This document shows positions 7,267 to 14,454 of a DNA stretch of 38,423 nt, piece after piece. The notes under the pieces were generated by a model. The model worked only from the letters and a program-made list of their open reading frames with translations. It had not been told where the DNA came from and made no database searches. This DNA comes from Bacteriovoracaceae bacterium. Lineage in GTDB: Bacteria; Bdellovibrionota; Bacteriovoracia; Bacteriovoracales; Bacteriovoracaceae. The stretch lies in assembly GCA_023954635.1 (NCBI GenBank), contig JAGSHI010000021.1:1-38423 (forward strand), given 5' to 3'. Position numbers and translations under genes: made by a program. The stretch's first letter is position 1; the number at the start of each line of letters is the position of its first letter.

Positions 7267-9186
7267 ATGAAGAGAAAAACAACAGGTCATATTCTTCTTT
7301 CGTTTTGGGTGATTTTTTCACTCATTATGAGTTCTTGTATAGAGAATCAAGGTCTGTCTTCAAAGAGAAAAGGTTCACAAAAATCAGAGAGTGGTTCTGG
7401 TGGAACTGGAAGTGATTCTGGTGGTGGACAAGGTGCAGGTCCAGGAAATGGTTCTGTTGATTCTGGTGGATCAAATGAAAATGCAAATGGTGTCGCAGAG
7501 ATTAGACATATTGTAGATCCTCTCGACGGAACTTATAAAACAAAAGTTACGATTCCTAAAAATTTCACAGGTCTTCTTTATCTTTCTGGTCTGAATTTCA
7601 CATCTCTTTCGAATAAGATTGTTTATGCTAGATTTAGATTTGGACGAGAACTTGAACCCGTTATTATTCAAGGGACCATTGGACGTGCTCCAGGAATTAC
7701 ACCTCAAACAGACATCGAAGTACTCATCTTAGATTTCCAAGATAGACCATTCGAAAATATTAGATTGCTTTATGATTTATATGACTACAACGACTATAGA
7801 TCAACTTCTATAGTGAATGTTGAAGATAAAGAACCTACTAATGACCCGAGGAATGGTGGTCTTTATTGTCGAGGCCTTCGTCTAGAGCATGACCCAACTT
7901 TTAAAGGGTCGGCCTCGAATACTCAATGTGATGCCGCTGGTGAAAAATGTCTTTATGCTTATGCAAAAATTAAAGATAGCGGACTTGTAGAAAAAAGTAC
8001 TGGGATAACTTTAAATCCAACTGAACCTCAGCTTGATCTTGGGGGAACTGGATATAGTCAAGAGCCTCAGTCTAATGCCCTTAAGAAGTGTCTCCCTGAC
8101 AACAACAATATTGGAAACTTTAATAATGTTCTTAACACAAGTGTCTCAGGTGCCCTTGGTTGGAATATTACAGAAGTTTTTAGTGGGAACTATGTTTATA
8201 AGGGACCTTATCGCTCAATTGGAACAAGTCAGTGGGAGATTAAGGGAACTGCAGTCATTTCTCCTGTCGACTCTTCAAATGAGGGAATGGGAATCTTCCA
8301 GAATAGTTATAATGGAAATATCGCAAGCTGTTCTCCTTTGGAGACATGTGCCGATGGTGGATTTAAATCCTTTATGTTTCCAAGAGCCGGAAAAATCCCA
8401 CTTCGAAACTCGGTTGAATATTTTGGAAATGAGACAATGCCTTTTGACTCTAGAACGATCCATACACTTCTCACTAGTGGCGACTCTCAGTACATGGATG
8501 GATGTAATATGAGAGTTGGAAACTTTGATGAGTATTCAAATGAGAATATAGCTTCATGTAATGTCTCAGCATCAATCGACCTTATAACAATTGATCAAAA
8601 CACAAATCAGGAATCAGTATTAAGCTCTTCTAGAGAAGTTAAGTTACAACTCATTAGATCTAGCAATACCGACTATCAAGGTCGCGAGGTTCTTTATAGT
8701 TCTATGAAGTCTTGTTCGACTTCAAACTCATGTGGGGCATCTGAGTGTTGCTTTAACAGTCGATGTTGGTCAAAGGAATTAGTTTCTCAATGTGTTGAAG
8801 ATGCAACAGTCATTGGAAATAGAGGAGTAGGACAGCTTTGTAACTCCGACTTCGAATGTTCCTCATTATGTTGCAATCAATCTACAGGAACATGTTCAGT
8901 TCATTTAAATACAGAAGAGCAAAAAGTTCTTTGTTCTAAGTCCCCAGGGCAGAGTTGTGTGATGAAAGAGTATTGTAGAGAAGAAAACCTTACTCAATGC
9001 TTTGTTGTCAAAACAGGGGTTGATGGACAAGGGCAACAACTATGTGCGTTAAGATGTTATAACGTCCCAACCTTTGGAAGCTGTATCAATGGAGTTTGTA
9101 TTCCTCCAGATAACCCTGTGGTTCCGGACTTTGACTCTGATAATCCCGATTGTAGTGGAGCGGTTGATCCACCAACAACACTTTAG
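7267..9186 (+). CDS. Large Cys-rich surface or periplasmic lipoprotein, function unknown
   Basis: 639 residues. A lipoprotein signal ends at Cys24 (IMSSC), so the protein should be lipid-anchored. Residues ~32-75 are a Gly/Ser/Asn linker. Residues ~80-470 are a beta-rich domain with no family I recognise, with scattered cysteines. Residues ~480-632 are Cys-dense and contain two related units of the form C-x5-C-x3/4-C-C-x4/6-C (SCSTSNSCGASECC... and LCNSDFECSSLCC...), then further cysteines, which suggests a disulfide-knotted module as in small secreted eukaryote-like repeats. GGTGGA precedes the ATG by 9 bases. It stands alone between a terminator and a palindrome. An exposed adhesin or binding role is possible but unproven. 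Confidence 0.7.
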   Translation: MKRKTTGHILLSFWVIFSLIMSSCIENQGLSSKRKGSQKSESGSGGTGSDSGGGQGAGPGNGSVDSGGSNENANGVAEIRHIVDPLDGTYKTKVTIPKNFTGLLYLSGLNFTSLSNKIVYARFRFGRELEPVIIQGTIGRAPGITPQTDIEVLILDFQDRPFENIRLLYDLYDYNDYRSTSIVNVEDKEPTNDPRNGGLYCRGLRLEHDPTFKGSASNTQCDAAGEKCLYAYAKIKDSGLVEKSTGITLNPTEPQLDLGGTGYSQEPQSNALKKCLPDNNNIGNFNNVLNTSVSGALGWNITEVFSGNYVYKGPYRSIGTSQWEIKGTAVISPVDSSNEGMGIFQNSYNGNIASCSPLETCADGGFKSFMFPRAGKIPLRNSVEYFGNETMPFDSRTIHTLLTSGDSQYMDGCNMRVGNFDEYSNENIASCNVSASIDLITIDQNTNQESVLSSSREVKLQLIRSSNTDYQGREVLYSSMKSCSTSNSCGASECCFNSRCWSKELVSQCVEDATVIGNRGVGQLCNSDFECSSLCCNQSTGTCSVHLNTEEQKVLCSKSPGQSCVMKEYCREENLTQCFVVKTGVDGQGQQLCALRCYNVPTFGSCINGVCIPPDNPVVPDFDSDNPDCSGAVDPPTTL

Positions 9187-9215
9187 AATCCCTTTAAAAG
9201 TTTATTTTTCGCATG

Positions 9216-9235
9216 GCTCTAGTTTAAACTAGAGC
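9216..9235. promoter_or_regulatory. Perfect 20-base palindrome in front of the 9238 gene
   Basis: GCTCTAGTTT and AAACTAGAGC are perfect inverse complements with no spacer (9216-9235). It ends two bases before ATG 9238 and covers the position where a ribosome binding site should be. There is no T-run after it, so it is not a normal terminator. It could be an operator or an RNA stem that hides the ribosome site (AGAG at 9231-9234). Confidence 0.5.
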
Positions 9236-9237
9236 AT

Positions 9238-9567
9238 ATGTTTTCTTTAGGTATTACAATATTTGTTTTTGGGGCCTCTTCAGTATTTGGAAGAGAATTG
9301 TTCACACCCATGGACAAGCTAAAACTGAAAGAGTTGAAGTCAAAAGAGTACACCGAGATGAACTTCAACAAGGAGATGAAACGTCAAAATCATCTCCGAC
9401 TGAGTTTTATTTTAAAAAAAATGAGCTCAAATCAAAAAGAACTATTAGATCATCAGCTTAAGAATGATCCATGGGTAAAGATGGATGAGCAAGACACTAA
9501 ATTTTATATGAATAAATGGATAAGCAAAGTGTTGCTTAAACCAGAAAAAGATAAGGATTACGAATGA
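9238..9567 (+). CDS. Small exported protein, unknown
   Basis: 109 residues: hydrophobic N-terminus (1-18, FSLGITIFVFGASSVFG) that looks like a signal peptide but lacks the usual Lys/Arg at its start, then a strongly charged helical body (Lys/Glu/Asp-rich). An in-frame stop at 9220-9222 rules out a longer start. Its stop overlaps the epimerase start in an ATGA (9564-9567), so the two are translationally coupled. No family recognised. The unusual start region under the palindrome at 9216-9235 leaves some doubt about how it is translated. Confidence 0.6.
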   Translation: MFSLGITIFVFGASSVFGRELFTPMDKLKLKELKSKEYTEMNFNKEMKRQNHLRLSFILKKMSSNQKELLDHQLKNDPWVKMDEQDTKFYMNKWISKVLLKPEKDKDYE

Positions 9568-9992
9568 GTTTGAAAGGTTTGGGAGATGTTGTCCTTGATC
9601 ATGTTGCAATTGCTGTAGGAGATCTCGACCAAGCAATAAAGACTTGGGAAGAGTTAGGCCTAGAGTTTGAACCAGAGCGCGAGGTTGTAAAAGAGCAAGG
9701 TGTTGAAACAGCTTTTGCTCAAATCGATACCAATGCTCACCTTGAACTTTTAAGTCCTCATGGAGAGAGTGGTCCTATTCATAAGTACATAGAAAAAAAG
9801 GGAGAAGGAATTCACCACCTATGTTTCAAAGTCCCTGATGTAAAACTAAAGAGTGAAGAACTGAAAGAAAAAGGTTTTAAACTAATAAATGAAACTCCCG
9901 TCAAAGGCGCTGGAAACTGTTTGGTGAATTTTATTCACCCTAAATCAACAGGTGGAGTCCTTGTTGAAATTTCCCAGAAGCTTGAAAGTTAA
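9564..9992 (+). CDS. mce: Methylmalonyl-CoA epimerase (VOC family)
   Basis: 142 residues, the normal size for the family, which interconverts (R)- and (S)-methylmalonyl-CoA in propionate and odd-chain or branched amino acid breakdown. Two vicinal-oxygen-chelate halves are visible. Candidate metal and catalytic residues are His13 (VLDHVAIAV), Glu61 (HLELL), His84/85 (GIHHLCF) and Glu135 (VLVEI). The substrate-loop sequence KYIEKKGEGIHH is characteristic of this family within VOC proteins. It overlaps the preceding gene by ATGA and is followed 20 bases later by the rhomboid-like gene. Methylmalonyl-CoA mutase is not in the window. A soluble cytoplasmic enzyme; confident call. Confidence 0.9.
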   Translation: MSLKGLGDVVLDHVAIAVGDLDQAIKTWEELGLEFEPEREVVKEQGVETAFAQIDTNAHLELLSPHGESGPIHKYIEKKGEGIHHLCFKVPDVKLKSEELKEKGFKLINETPVKGAGNCLVNFIHPKSTGGVLVEISQKLES

Positions 9993-10012
9993 TAGAGAAG
10001 GAAGATTAAATT

Positions 10013-10798
10013 ATGAATCAAGGATATCAAGTTCATATGCCAGCACTGACCTTTACAAATAAGGTCCTTATTATTTTGTCTGCAGCTTTTTTCCTCATGG
10101 ATGCTATCCTGTCGAAGTTATCTGGAATTAGCTTAGTGGCCATTTTTGGACTCTCTGCAGGGACGGTATCTAAAGGTTTTATTTGGCAAATTTTCACTTA
10201 CCCATTTTTTGGAAGAGGATTAATTGAAGTCGTATTTGGATGCTTACTTCTTTGGTTTATCGGGTGTGAATTAGAAAGAATTTGGGGCAGAAGTCGCTAC
10301 CTTTCCTTTTTGGCATTTTCTACTGTCGGTGCTGGGTTCATCTATTTATTTGTTAGCTTTATTTTCTTTAATGGTTCCCCTGTCTTTTTTTTACAGCTAA
10401 CTGGTCTTGCGGGTATTACATCTGCTCTTTGCTTGGCCTATGCCATTCTTTTTCCTGATCAAACTTTCACATTTATGCTCTTGTTCCCAATGAAGGCAAA
10501 ATACTTTTGTGCCATTTTAATAGCGATGAGCCTTTATCAAGGATTCTTTTCTCCCTCTGGAGCTCTTGCTTGGGGGCATTTAGGTGCTATGGCCTTTGGG
10601 ACACTCTATATGTTTCTTGTTTCTCACCCTCGTTTTAAAAGTATGATTCCAGGAGGAACAAAGTCTTCAGGAGGTGGGTCCAAAGAGTTCGTAGACCCAT
10701 GGTCAGCCAAGGCCCGGAAAAAGAAGAAGAATCATCTTTCTTTGGTAGATAAGGACAAGAAAGATGATGACGATGACAAACCAAAGTATCTTCATTGA
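10013..10798 (+). CDS. Rhomboid-family membrane protein lacking the catalytic serine
   Basis: 261 residues with about six membrane helices between ~15 and ~205, then a charged cytoplasmic tail (~210-261) rich in Lys and Asp. Rhomboid features are present: the loop-1 signature ELERIWGRSRYL (~87-98), the position of the GxSG motif (GLAG, 131-134), and the second-to-last helix WGHLGAM with His189. In active rhomboids the third residue of GxSG is the nucleophile Ser; here it is Ala133, while the general-base His is kept. The protein is thus expected to be a non-proteolytic rhomboid relative that binds or sorts membrane proteins. A start with GAAGGAAG upstream is good. It may be co-transcribed with the epimerase; I see no functional link. 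Confidence 0.78.
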   Translation: MNQGYQVHMPALTFTNKVLIILSAAFFLMDAILSKLSGISLVAIFGLSAGTVSKGFIWQIFTYPFFGRGLIEVVFGCLLLWFIGCELERIWGRSRYLSFLAFSTVGAGFIYLFVSFIFFNGSPVFFLQLTGLAGITSALCLAYAILFPDQTFTFMLLFPMKAKYFCAILIAMSLYQGFFSPSGALAWGHLGAMAFGTLYMFLVSHPRFKSMIPGGTKSSGGGSKEFVDPWSAKARKKKKNHLSLVDKDKKDDDDDKPKYLH

Positions 10799-10890
10799 GT
10801 GGTGCGTGGCGTTGTTTGCTTTAACCTGCTTGTCAAAAGAGACCTTGGGTGTTAATTTCCCCATCTGCATAAAGATTAAAGAGGTGAAAA

Positions 10891-11076
10891 ATGAGATTAA
10901 GTCGAGCTTTAACAGATAAAAAACTAGACCTTAGACTTCGGGACAAACTTGTTCACGAAGGGAAAATGAGTTCAAAAGAACTTGAGGAATACTTAGGTTC
11001 ACTTCCTGATGATGCTGAAAACGCGACCACAACTGGTCAAGTTGAAGAAAGCAGAATGCCAGCAAGCCAAGAATAA
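10891..11076 (+). CDS. Small charged cytoplasmic protein, unknown
   Basis: 61 residues, no signal peptide or membrane segment; about a quarter are acidic and the N-terminal half is a likely helix (DKKLDLRLRDKLVHEGKMSS). Strong Shine-Dalgarno GAGGTG 4 bases before ATG, and a strong terminator directly after, so it is probably a real small gene. The sequence KLVHEGKMSSKELEEYL resembles a short helix-turn element, but no family is recognised. Confidence 0.65.
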   Translation: MRLSRALTDKKLDLRLRDKLVHEGKMSSKELEEYLGSLPDDAENATTTGQVEESRMPASQE

Positions 11077-11083
11077 AAATAAT

Positions 11084-11113
11084 AAAAAGCCCCTTCTAGA
11101 AGGGGCTTTTTTT
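11084..11113. terminator. Bidirectional intrinsic terminator
   Basis: AGCCCCTT / AAGGGGCT stem with A-run before and T-run after, so it works for the 61-residue gene (+) and for the FliL-like gene (-), which converge on it. Confidence 0.92.
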
Positions 11114-11139
11114 ATCTCTAAAATATATTTCAAATTAAA

Positions 11140-11622
11140 TTACTGAATAACAAAACGAGAGAAATAAAGCTCTTTAACGGCCTTCTTTCTAATAATCTTA
11201 TTAACTCTTTTTCTAACTCTAGTTTCAAACAAAATTTTGCCCATACTAGAGTTGAGTTCAGAGGGCTCCATACTTCCCGCAATATCGATGACGGCATCAT
11301 TAATAAGTGCCTTATTAGTTTCAAGGTCATCGTTAAATTTTGGATGGAAAGGAACAAAGTGGATGACTACATCTAAATAGCGAAGTTTTGATCTTCTACT
11401 TTTTAAATTGATGATAAGTTTGTCGAGTTTATACCCCTCTGGAAAAACCGCCTTTCTAGACTCTTCTATCATTTTCACTCTTTCTAAAATGTCTGAAGGG
11501 AGAGGCTTTTTATAAATCATTTGTGTATAAATAATAACTCCAAGAGCACCAAGTGTTGCTAGGAGTGAGAGACCAACAAGGGCCAGATCAATTTGTTTTT
11601 TTCCGGTTAGAGAAGTACTCAT
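11140..11622 (-). CDS. FliL-like membrane protein
   Basis: 160 residues. One N-terminal membrane helix (~11-33), then a periplasmic domain that follows the FliL pattern: RYLDVVIHFV (strand), a helix with 'NKALINDAVIDIAGSM', and the typical ending in which a basic helix (RVNKIIRKKAVKEL) leads to YFSRFVIQ, very close to the usual FliL C-terminal 'V.dVyFtdFviQ'. FliL proteins surround the stator units and support torque in the flagellar motor. No flagellar operon surrounds it here: its upstream neighbour on the minus strand is alanine dehydrogenase. No Shine-Dalgarno is visible in front of ATG 11622, and a good -10 lies just upstream, so a leaderless message is possible. It could serve the FliF/FliG-like system nearby or a normal flagellar motor elsewhere. 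Confidence 0.82.
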   Translation of the reverse strand: MSTSLTGKKQIDLALVGLSLLATLGALGVIIYTQMIYKKPLPSDILERVKMIEESRKAVFPEGYKLDKLIINLKSRRSKLRYLDVVIHFVPFHPKFNDDLETNKALINDAVIDIAGSMEPSELNSSMGKILFETRVRKRVNKIIRKKAVKELYFSRFVIQ

Positions 11623-11628
11623 AGATTA

Positions 11629-11657
11629 ATTATATCAATAATTTAGAATACTTTAAA
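11629..11657 (-). promoter_or_regulatory. Candidate promoter giving a leaderless fliL-like message
   Basis: On the minus strand, TTTAAA (11652-11657) and a consensus TATAAT (11629-11634) are 17 bases apart. Transcription would start about at the ATG (11622). Confidence 0.45.
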
Positions 11658-11722
11658 AGGGGAAAAGAAGTGGGGCCCACTCAAGCTTGTGCTTAGAGAA
11701 GACCCGTATCTACTTGATTTTA

Positions 11723-12829
11723 TTAAAGGCTAAGTTGCGTGTAAGGAAGCTCTAGATCCTTGGCCACTTGTTCGTAGACCAAATCGCCCTTATAGACGTT
11801 AATTCCCTTTATAAAGGCCTTATCCATCTTTGCAGCCTCATCAACTCCATGTTTGGCAATCATTCTTGCATACTTAAGAGTGACGTTTGTAAGGGCATAT
11901 GTAGAAGTCTGAGCAACGGCCCCTGGCATATTGGCCACACAGTAATGAATCACACCATCAACCTCAAAAGTCGGGTTTTCATGGGTGGTTGGCGTACATG
12001 TCTCAATACAGCCACCTTGGTCTACGGCAATATCAACAACCACTGAACCTTCATCCATTTTGCTAATCATTTCTCTTGTAACTAGCTTTGGTGCTTTGGC
12101 CCCTGGAATGAGAACGGCTCCGATCACAAGATCAGAAGCGAGAACACTTTCTTCGATATTATGAATATTTGAAAAAAGAGTAGTTATTCTATTGTCAAAA
12201 AGGTCATCAAGCTCAGCGAGTCTCTTTGTTGAAAGATCGATGGCCGTAACATCAGCTCCCATTCCCATCGCCATTTTGATGGCATTCGTTCCAGCAATAC
12301 CACAACCAATCACTGTGACTTTTGCTCGACGAGTTCCTGGAACTCCACCTAGAAGAATACCTTTTCCACCATGATCAATTTGTAGATAACTTGCACCAAC
12401 TTGAGTCGCCATTCTTCCTGCTACTTCTGACATTGGAGTTAAGAGTGGGAGTGATCCATCTTCAGGTTGAATAGTTTCATAAGCAATACATGTTGAACCT
12501 GAATTCATTAACCCTTTAGTCTGGTCTGGATCAGCTGCAAGGTGAAGATATGTGTAAAGAATATGATGGGGCCTTAACATCTCAATCTCTACTGGTTGAG
12601 GTTCTTTAACCTTAATAATCATTTCTGCTGTTTCAAAAACTGATTTTGCATCTGGAAGAATTTTGGCCCCTGAGTTTATGTAATCTTCATCGGTAATTCC
12701 AATACCAAGACCTGCTTTTGTTTCTATATAAACTTCATTCCCATCGTGAACAAGCTGTCTCACACCGCCTGGAACTAAACCGACTCGACTTTCTTTAACT
12801 TTGATTTCTTTTGGAACACCTATTTTCAT
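11723..12829 (-). CDS. ald: Alanine dehydrogenase
   Basis: 368 residues, the usual length. It catalyses reversible NAD-dependent deamination of L-alanine to pyruvate and ammonia. Family marks are in place: N-terminal MKIGVPKEIK..E.RVG, pyruvate-binding Arg15, catalytic Lys75 (KVKEPQP) and His96 (YLHLA), and the NAD-binding Gly-rich motif GCGIAGTNAIKMAMGMGA at ~174-191. The C-terminal YKGDLVYEQVAKDL is also typical. Start ATG 12829 has GAGAGG 5 bases upstream. In a protein-feeding predator it would channel alanine into central metabolism; that role is inference. Transcribed away from the M16 genes. Confidence 0.95.
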   Translation of the reverse strand: MKIGVPKEIKVKESRVGLVPGGVRQLVHDGNEVYIETKAGLGIGITDEDYINSGAKILPDAKSVFETAEMIIKVKEPQPVEIEMLRPHHILYTYLHLAADPDQTKGLMNSGSTCIAYETIQPEDGSLPLLTPMSEVAGRMATQVGASYLQIDHGGKGILLGGVPGTRRAKVTVIGCGIAGTNAIKMAMGMGADVTAIDLSTKRLAELDDLFDNRITTLFSNIHNIEESVLASDLVIGAVLIPGAKAPKLVTREMISKMDEGSVVVDIAVDQGGCIETCTPTTHENPTFEVDGVIHYCVANMPGAVAQTSTYALTNVTLKYARMIAKHGVDEAAKMDKAFIKGINVYKGDLVYEQVAKDLELPYTQLSL

Positions 12830-12877
12830 GTGGGCCTCTCTTTGAAGAAGTATACGAATTCATTAATTTTTCGCGTC

Positions 12878-12906
12878 ACTATAAACACTTTCAATCTGGT
12901 TTTAAA
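12878..12906 (-). promoter_or_regulatory. Candidate promoter of ald
   Basis: Minus-strand TTTAAA (12901-12906) and TATAGT (12878-12883) with a 17-base spacer, about 50 bases before the ald start. The remaining part of the 212-base divergent gap shows no clear operator. Confidence 0.35.
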
Positions 12907-13041
12907 GCAAAATCACCAAATTTCAGGGTGGGTCCAAAACAATTTGTAAAATTGAGCATATTTAAACGCTACGCACCTCATTTTGCCGTGTGAACCTGTT
13001 AATATAGATGGAGATTTTGAACACAATGGAGTATTTTTATT

Positions 13042-14454
13042 ATGAGATGGAACTCAGCGTTAATTTTAATTAACCTCTTTATTCTTGCAGCATGTGGATC
13101 CCTTAAAAATGAGAAGACTGTAGTAACTGAATCCTCTAAGGATTTAGGAGAACTGTCTTTAAATTTAGAAGTTGAGAGCTACAGGCTTGAAAATGGCCTA
13201 AGACTTTTGATTGTTGAAAATAGTCAGCTTCCGATTTTTTCATACTATACGTTTTATGACGTTGGAGGGAGACACGAATCTGAAGGGACTACCGGAGCAA
13301 CTCACTTCCTAGAGCATATGATGTTTAAGGGGGCTAAGAAATATGGTCCCGGACAATTTGATTCTATTATTGAAGGCAATGGTGGTTCAACTAATGCCTA
13401 CACGACTTTTGACTCCACTGTTTATTACCAAAGTATTCCTTCTCATATGATAGAGAAGATTGTTGATTTAGAGGCCGATCGTTTGAATGATGTACTTCTT
13501 GAACCAAAATCTTTTGAAAATGAAAGAGGTGTCATCTTTAACGAAAGAAAAATGAGATATGAAAATAGTCCCCATGGAAAATTGTATTACGGCATGATGC
13601 AATCAATTTTCAAAGGAACACCATACGGCGGAAGTGTCATAGGAAGCGTTGAAGATCTTACAAACTTAAAGCGTGATGATGTAAAAGACTTCTTCCATAA
13701 ATTTTATACTCCAGACAATGCGATAATTGTTATTGTAGGGGATGTTGATGCTGAAGAAACATATGAGCTAGTTAAGAAAAAGTTTGGTTCTCTAAAACCT
13801 TCCTCAATAGATATTAAAAACTACAAAGTTGGGAAAGAAGATAAAAATCTTTATGTGAATAAGCCAAAATGGAATCAACACGTAAAAATTAATGGTAATT
13901 CTCCAAATCCAATTGTATCTCTCGCTTGGCAAGGAGACCCTCTAGGAACACGAAGAGGCTTCGTGATGGATATTCTCTCTAGTATCTTAGGAGCAGGGGA
14001 GTCGAGTCATCTTTATCAGAAGTACGTAAAAAACAAAAGACCACTCTTAAATTCAATTAGTGTTGGGAACTACCAACTAAAACATAATGGTGTCTTTTTC
14101 ATGATGGGCCAACTTCTAAAAGGTGTAGGTATAAAACAATTTAGAAGACGTATCGCAAGAGATTCTGTTCGGTTTTGTAGTGGTTCTATTACAGAAAGGA
14201 CAGTTCAAAAAACAAAAAACCAATACCTCATTGGATACTATTCCGATATACAGACAAATGCAGGAGTTGCTCAATTTCTTGGACTTAGAGAAAGCCTTTT
14301 TAATGATTACAATTTTTATAAGAAGGAACTAGATATCTATAATTCAATTACAGTAGACGAAGTAAAAACTGTTTGTAATGAGTTATTTAAAGGTGGAAAA
14401 AATATTTACGTAACAGTTTGGGATAAGCACCGTTCCAGCAAAAGGAAAAAATAA
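13042..14454 (+). CDS. M16 zinc peptidase, lipoprotein, catalytic partner
   Basis: 470 residues. A lipoprotein signal ends at Cys18 (ILAAC), so the protease should be anchored in the envelope. The M16 inverse zinc motif HFLEH is at 88-92, with the third ligand Glu168 at the expected distance (NERKM). The 'GGSTNAYT' segment (~114-121) and 'FYTPDNAIIVIVGD' are further family marks. The C-terminal half carries the second M16 domain. Two-chain M16 peptidases work as a zinc-binding and a non-zinc subunit enclosing short peptides; the next gene encodes the second type. Stop and next start overlap by one base (TAATG at 14452-14456), so both are made together. Likely role: degrading peptides in the periplasm. 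Confidence 0.9.
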   Translation: MRWNSALILINLFILAACGSLKNEKTVVTESSKDLGELSLNLEVESYRLENGLRLLIVENSQLPIFSYYTFYDVGGRHESEGTTGATHFLEHMMFKGAKKYGPGQFDSIIEGNGGSTNAYTTFDSTVYYQSIPSHMIEKIVDLEADRLNDVLLEPKSFENERGVIFNERKMRYENSPHGKLYYGMMQSIFKGTPYGGSVIGSVEDLTNLKRDDVKDFFHKFYTPDNAIIVIVGDVDAEETYELVKKKFGSLKPSSIDIKNYKVGKEDKNLYVNKPKWNQHVKINGNSPNPIVSLAWQGDPLGTRRGFVMDILSSILGAGESSHLYQKYVKNKRPLLNSISVGNYQLKHNGVFFMMGQLLKGVGIKQFRRRIARDSVRFCSGSITERTVQKTKNQYLIGYYSDIQTNAGVAQFLGLRESLFNDYNFYKKELDIYNSITVDEVKTVCNELFKGGKNIYVTVWDKHRSSKRKK

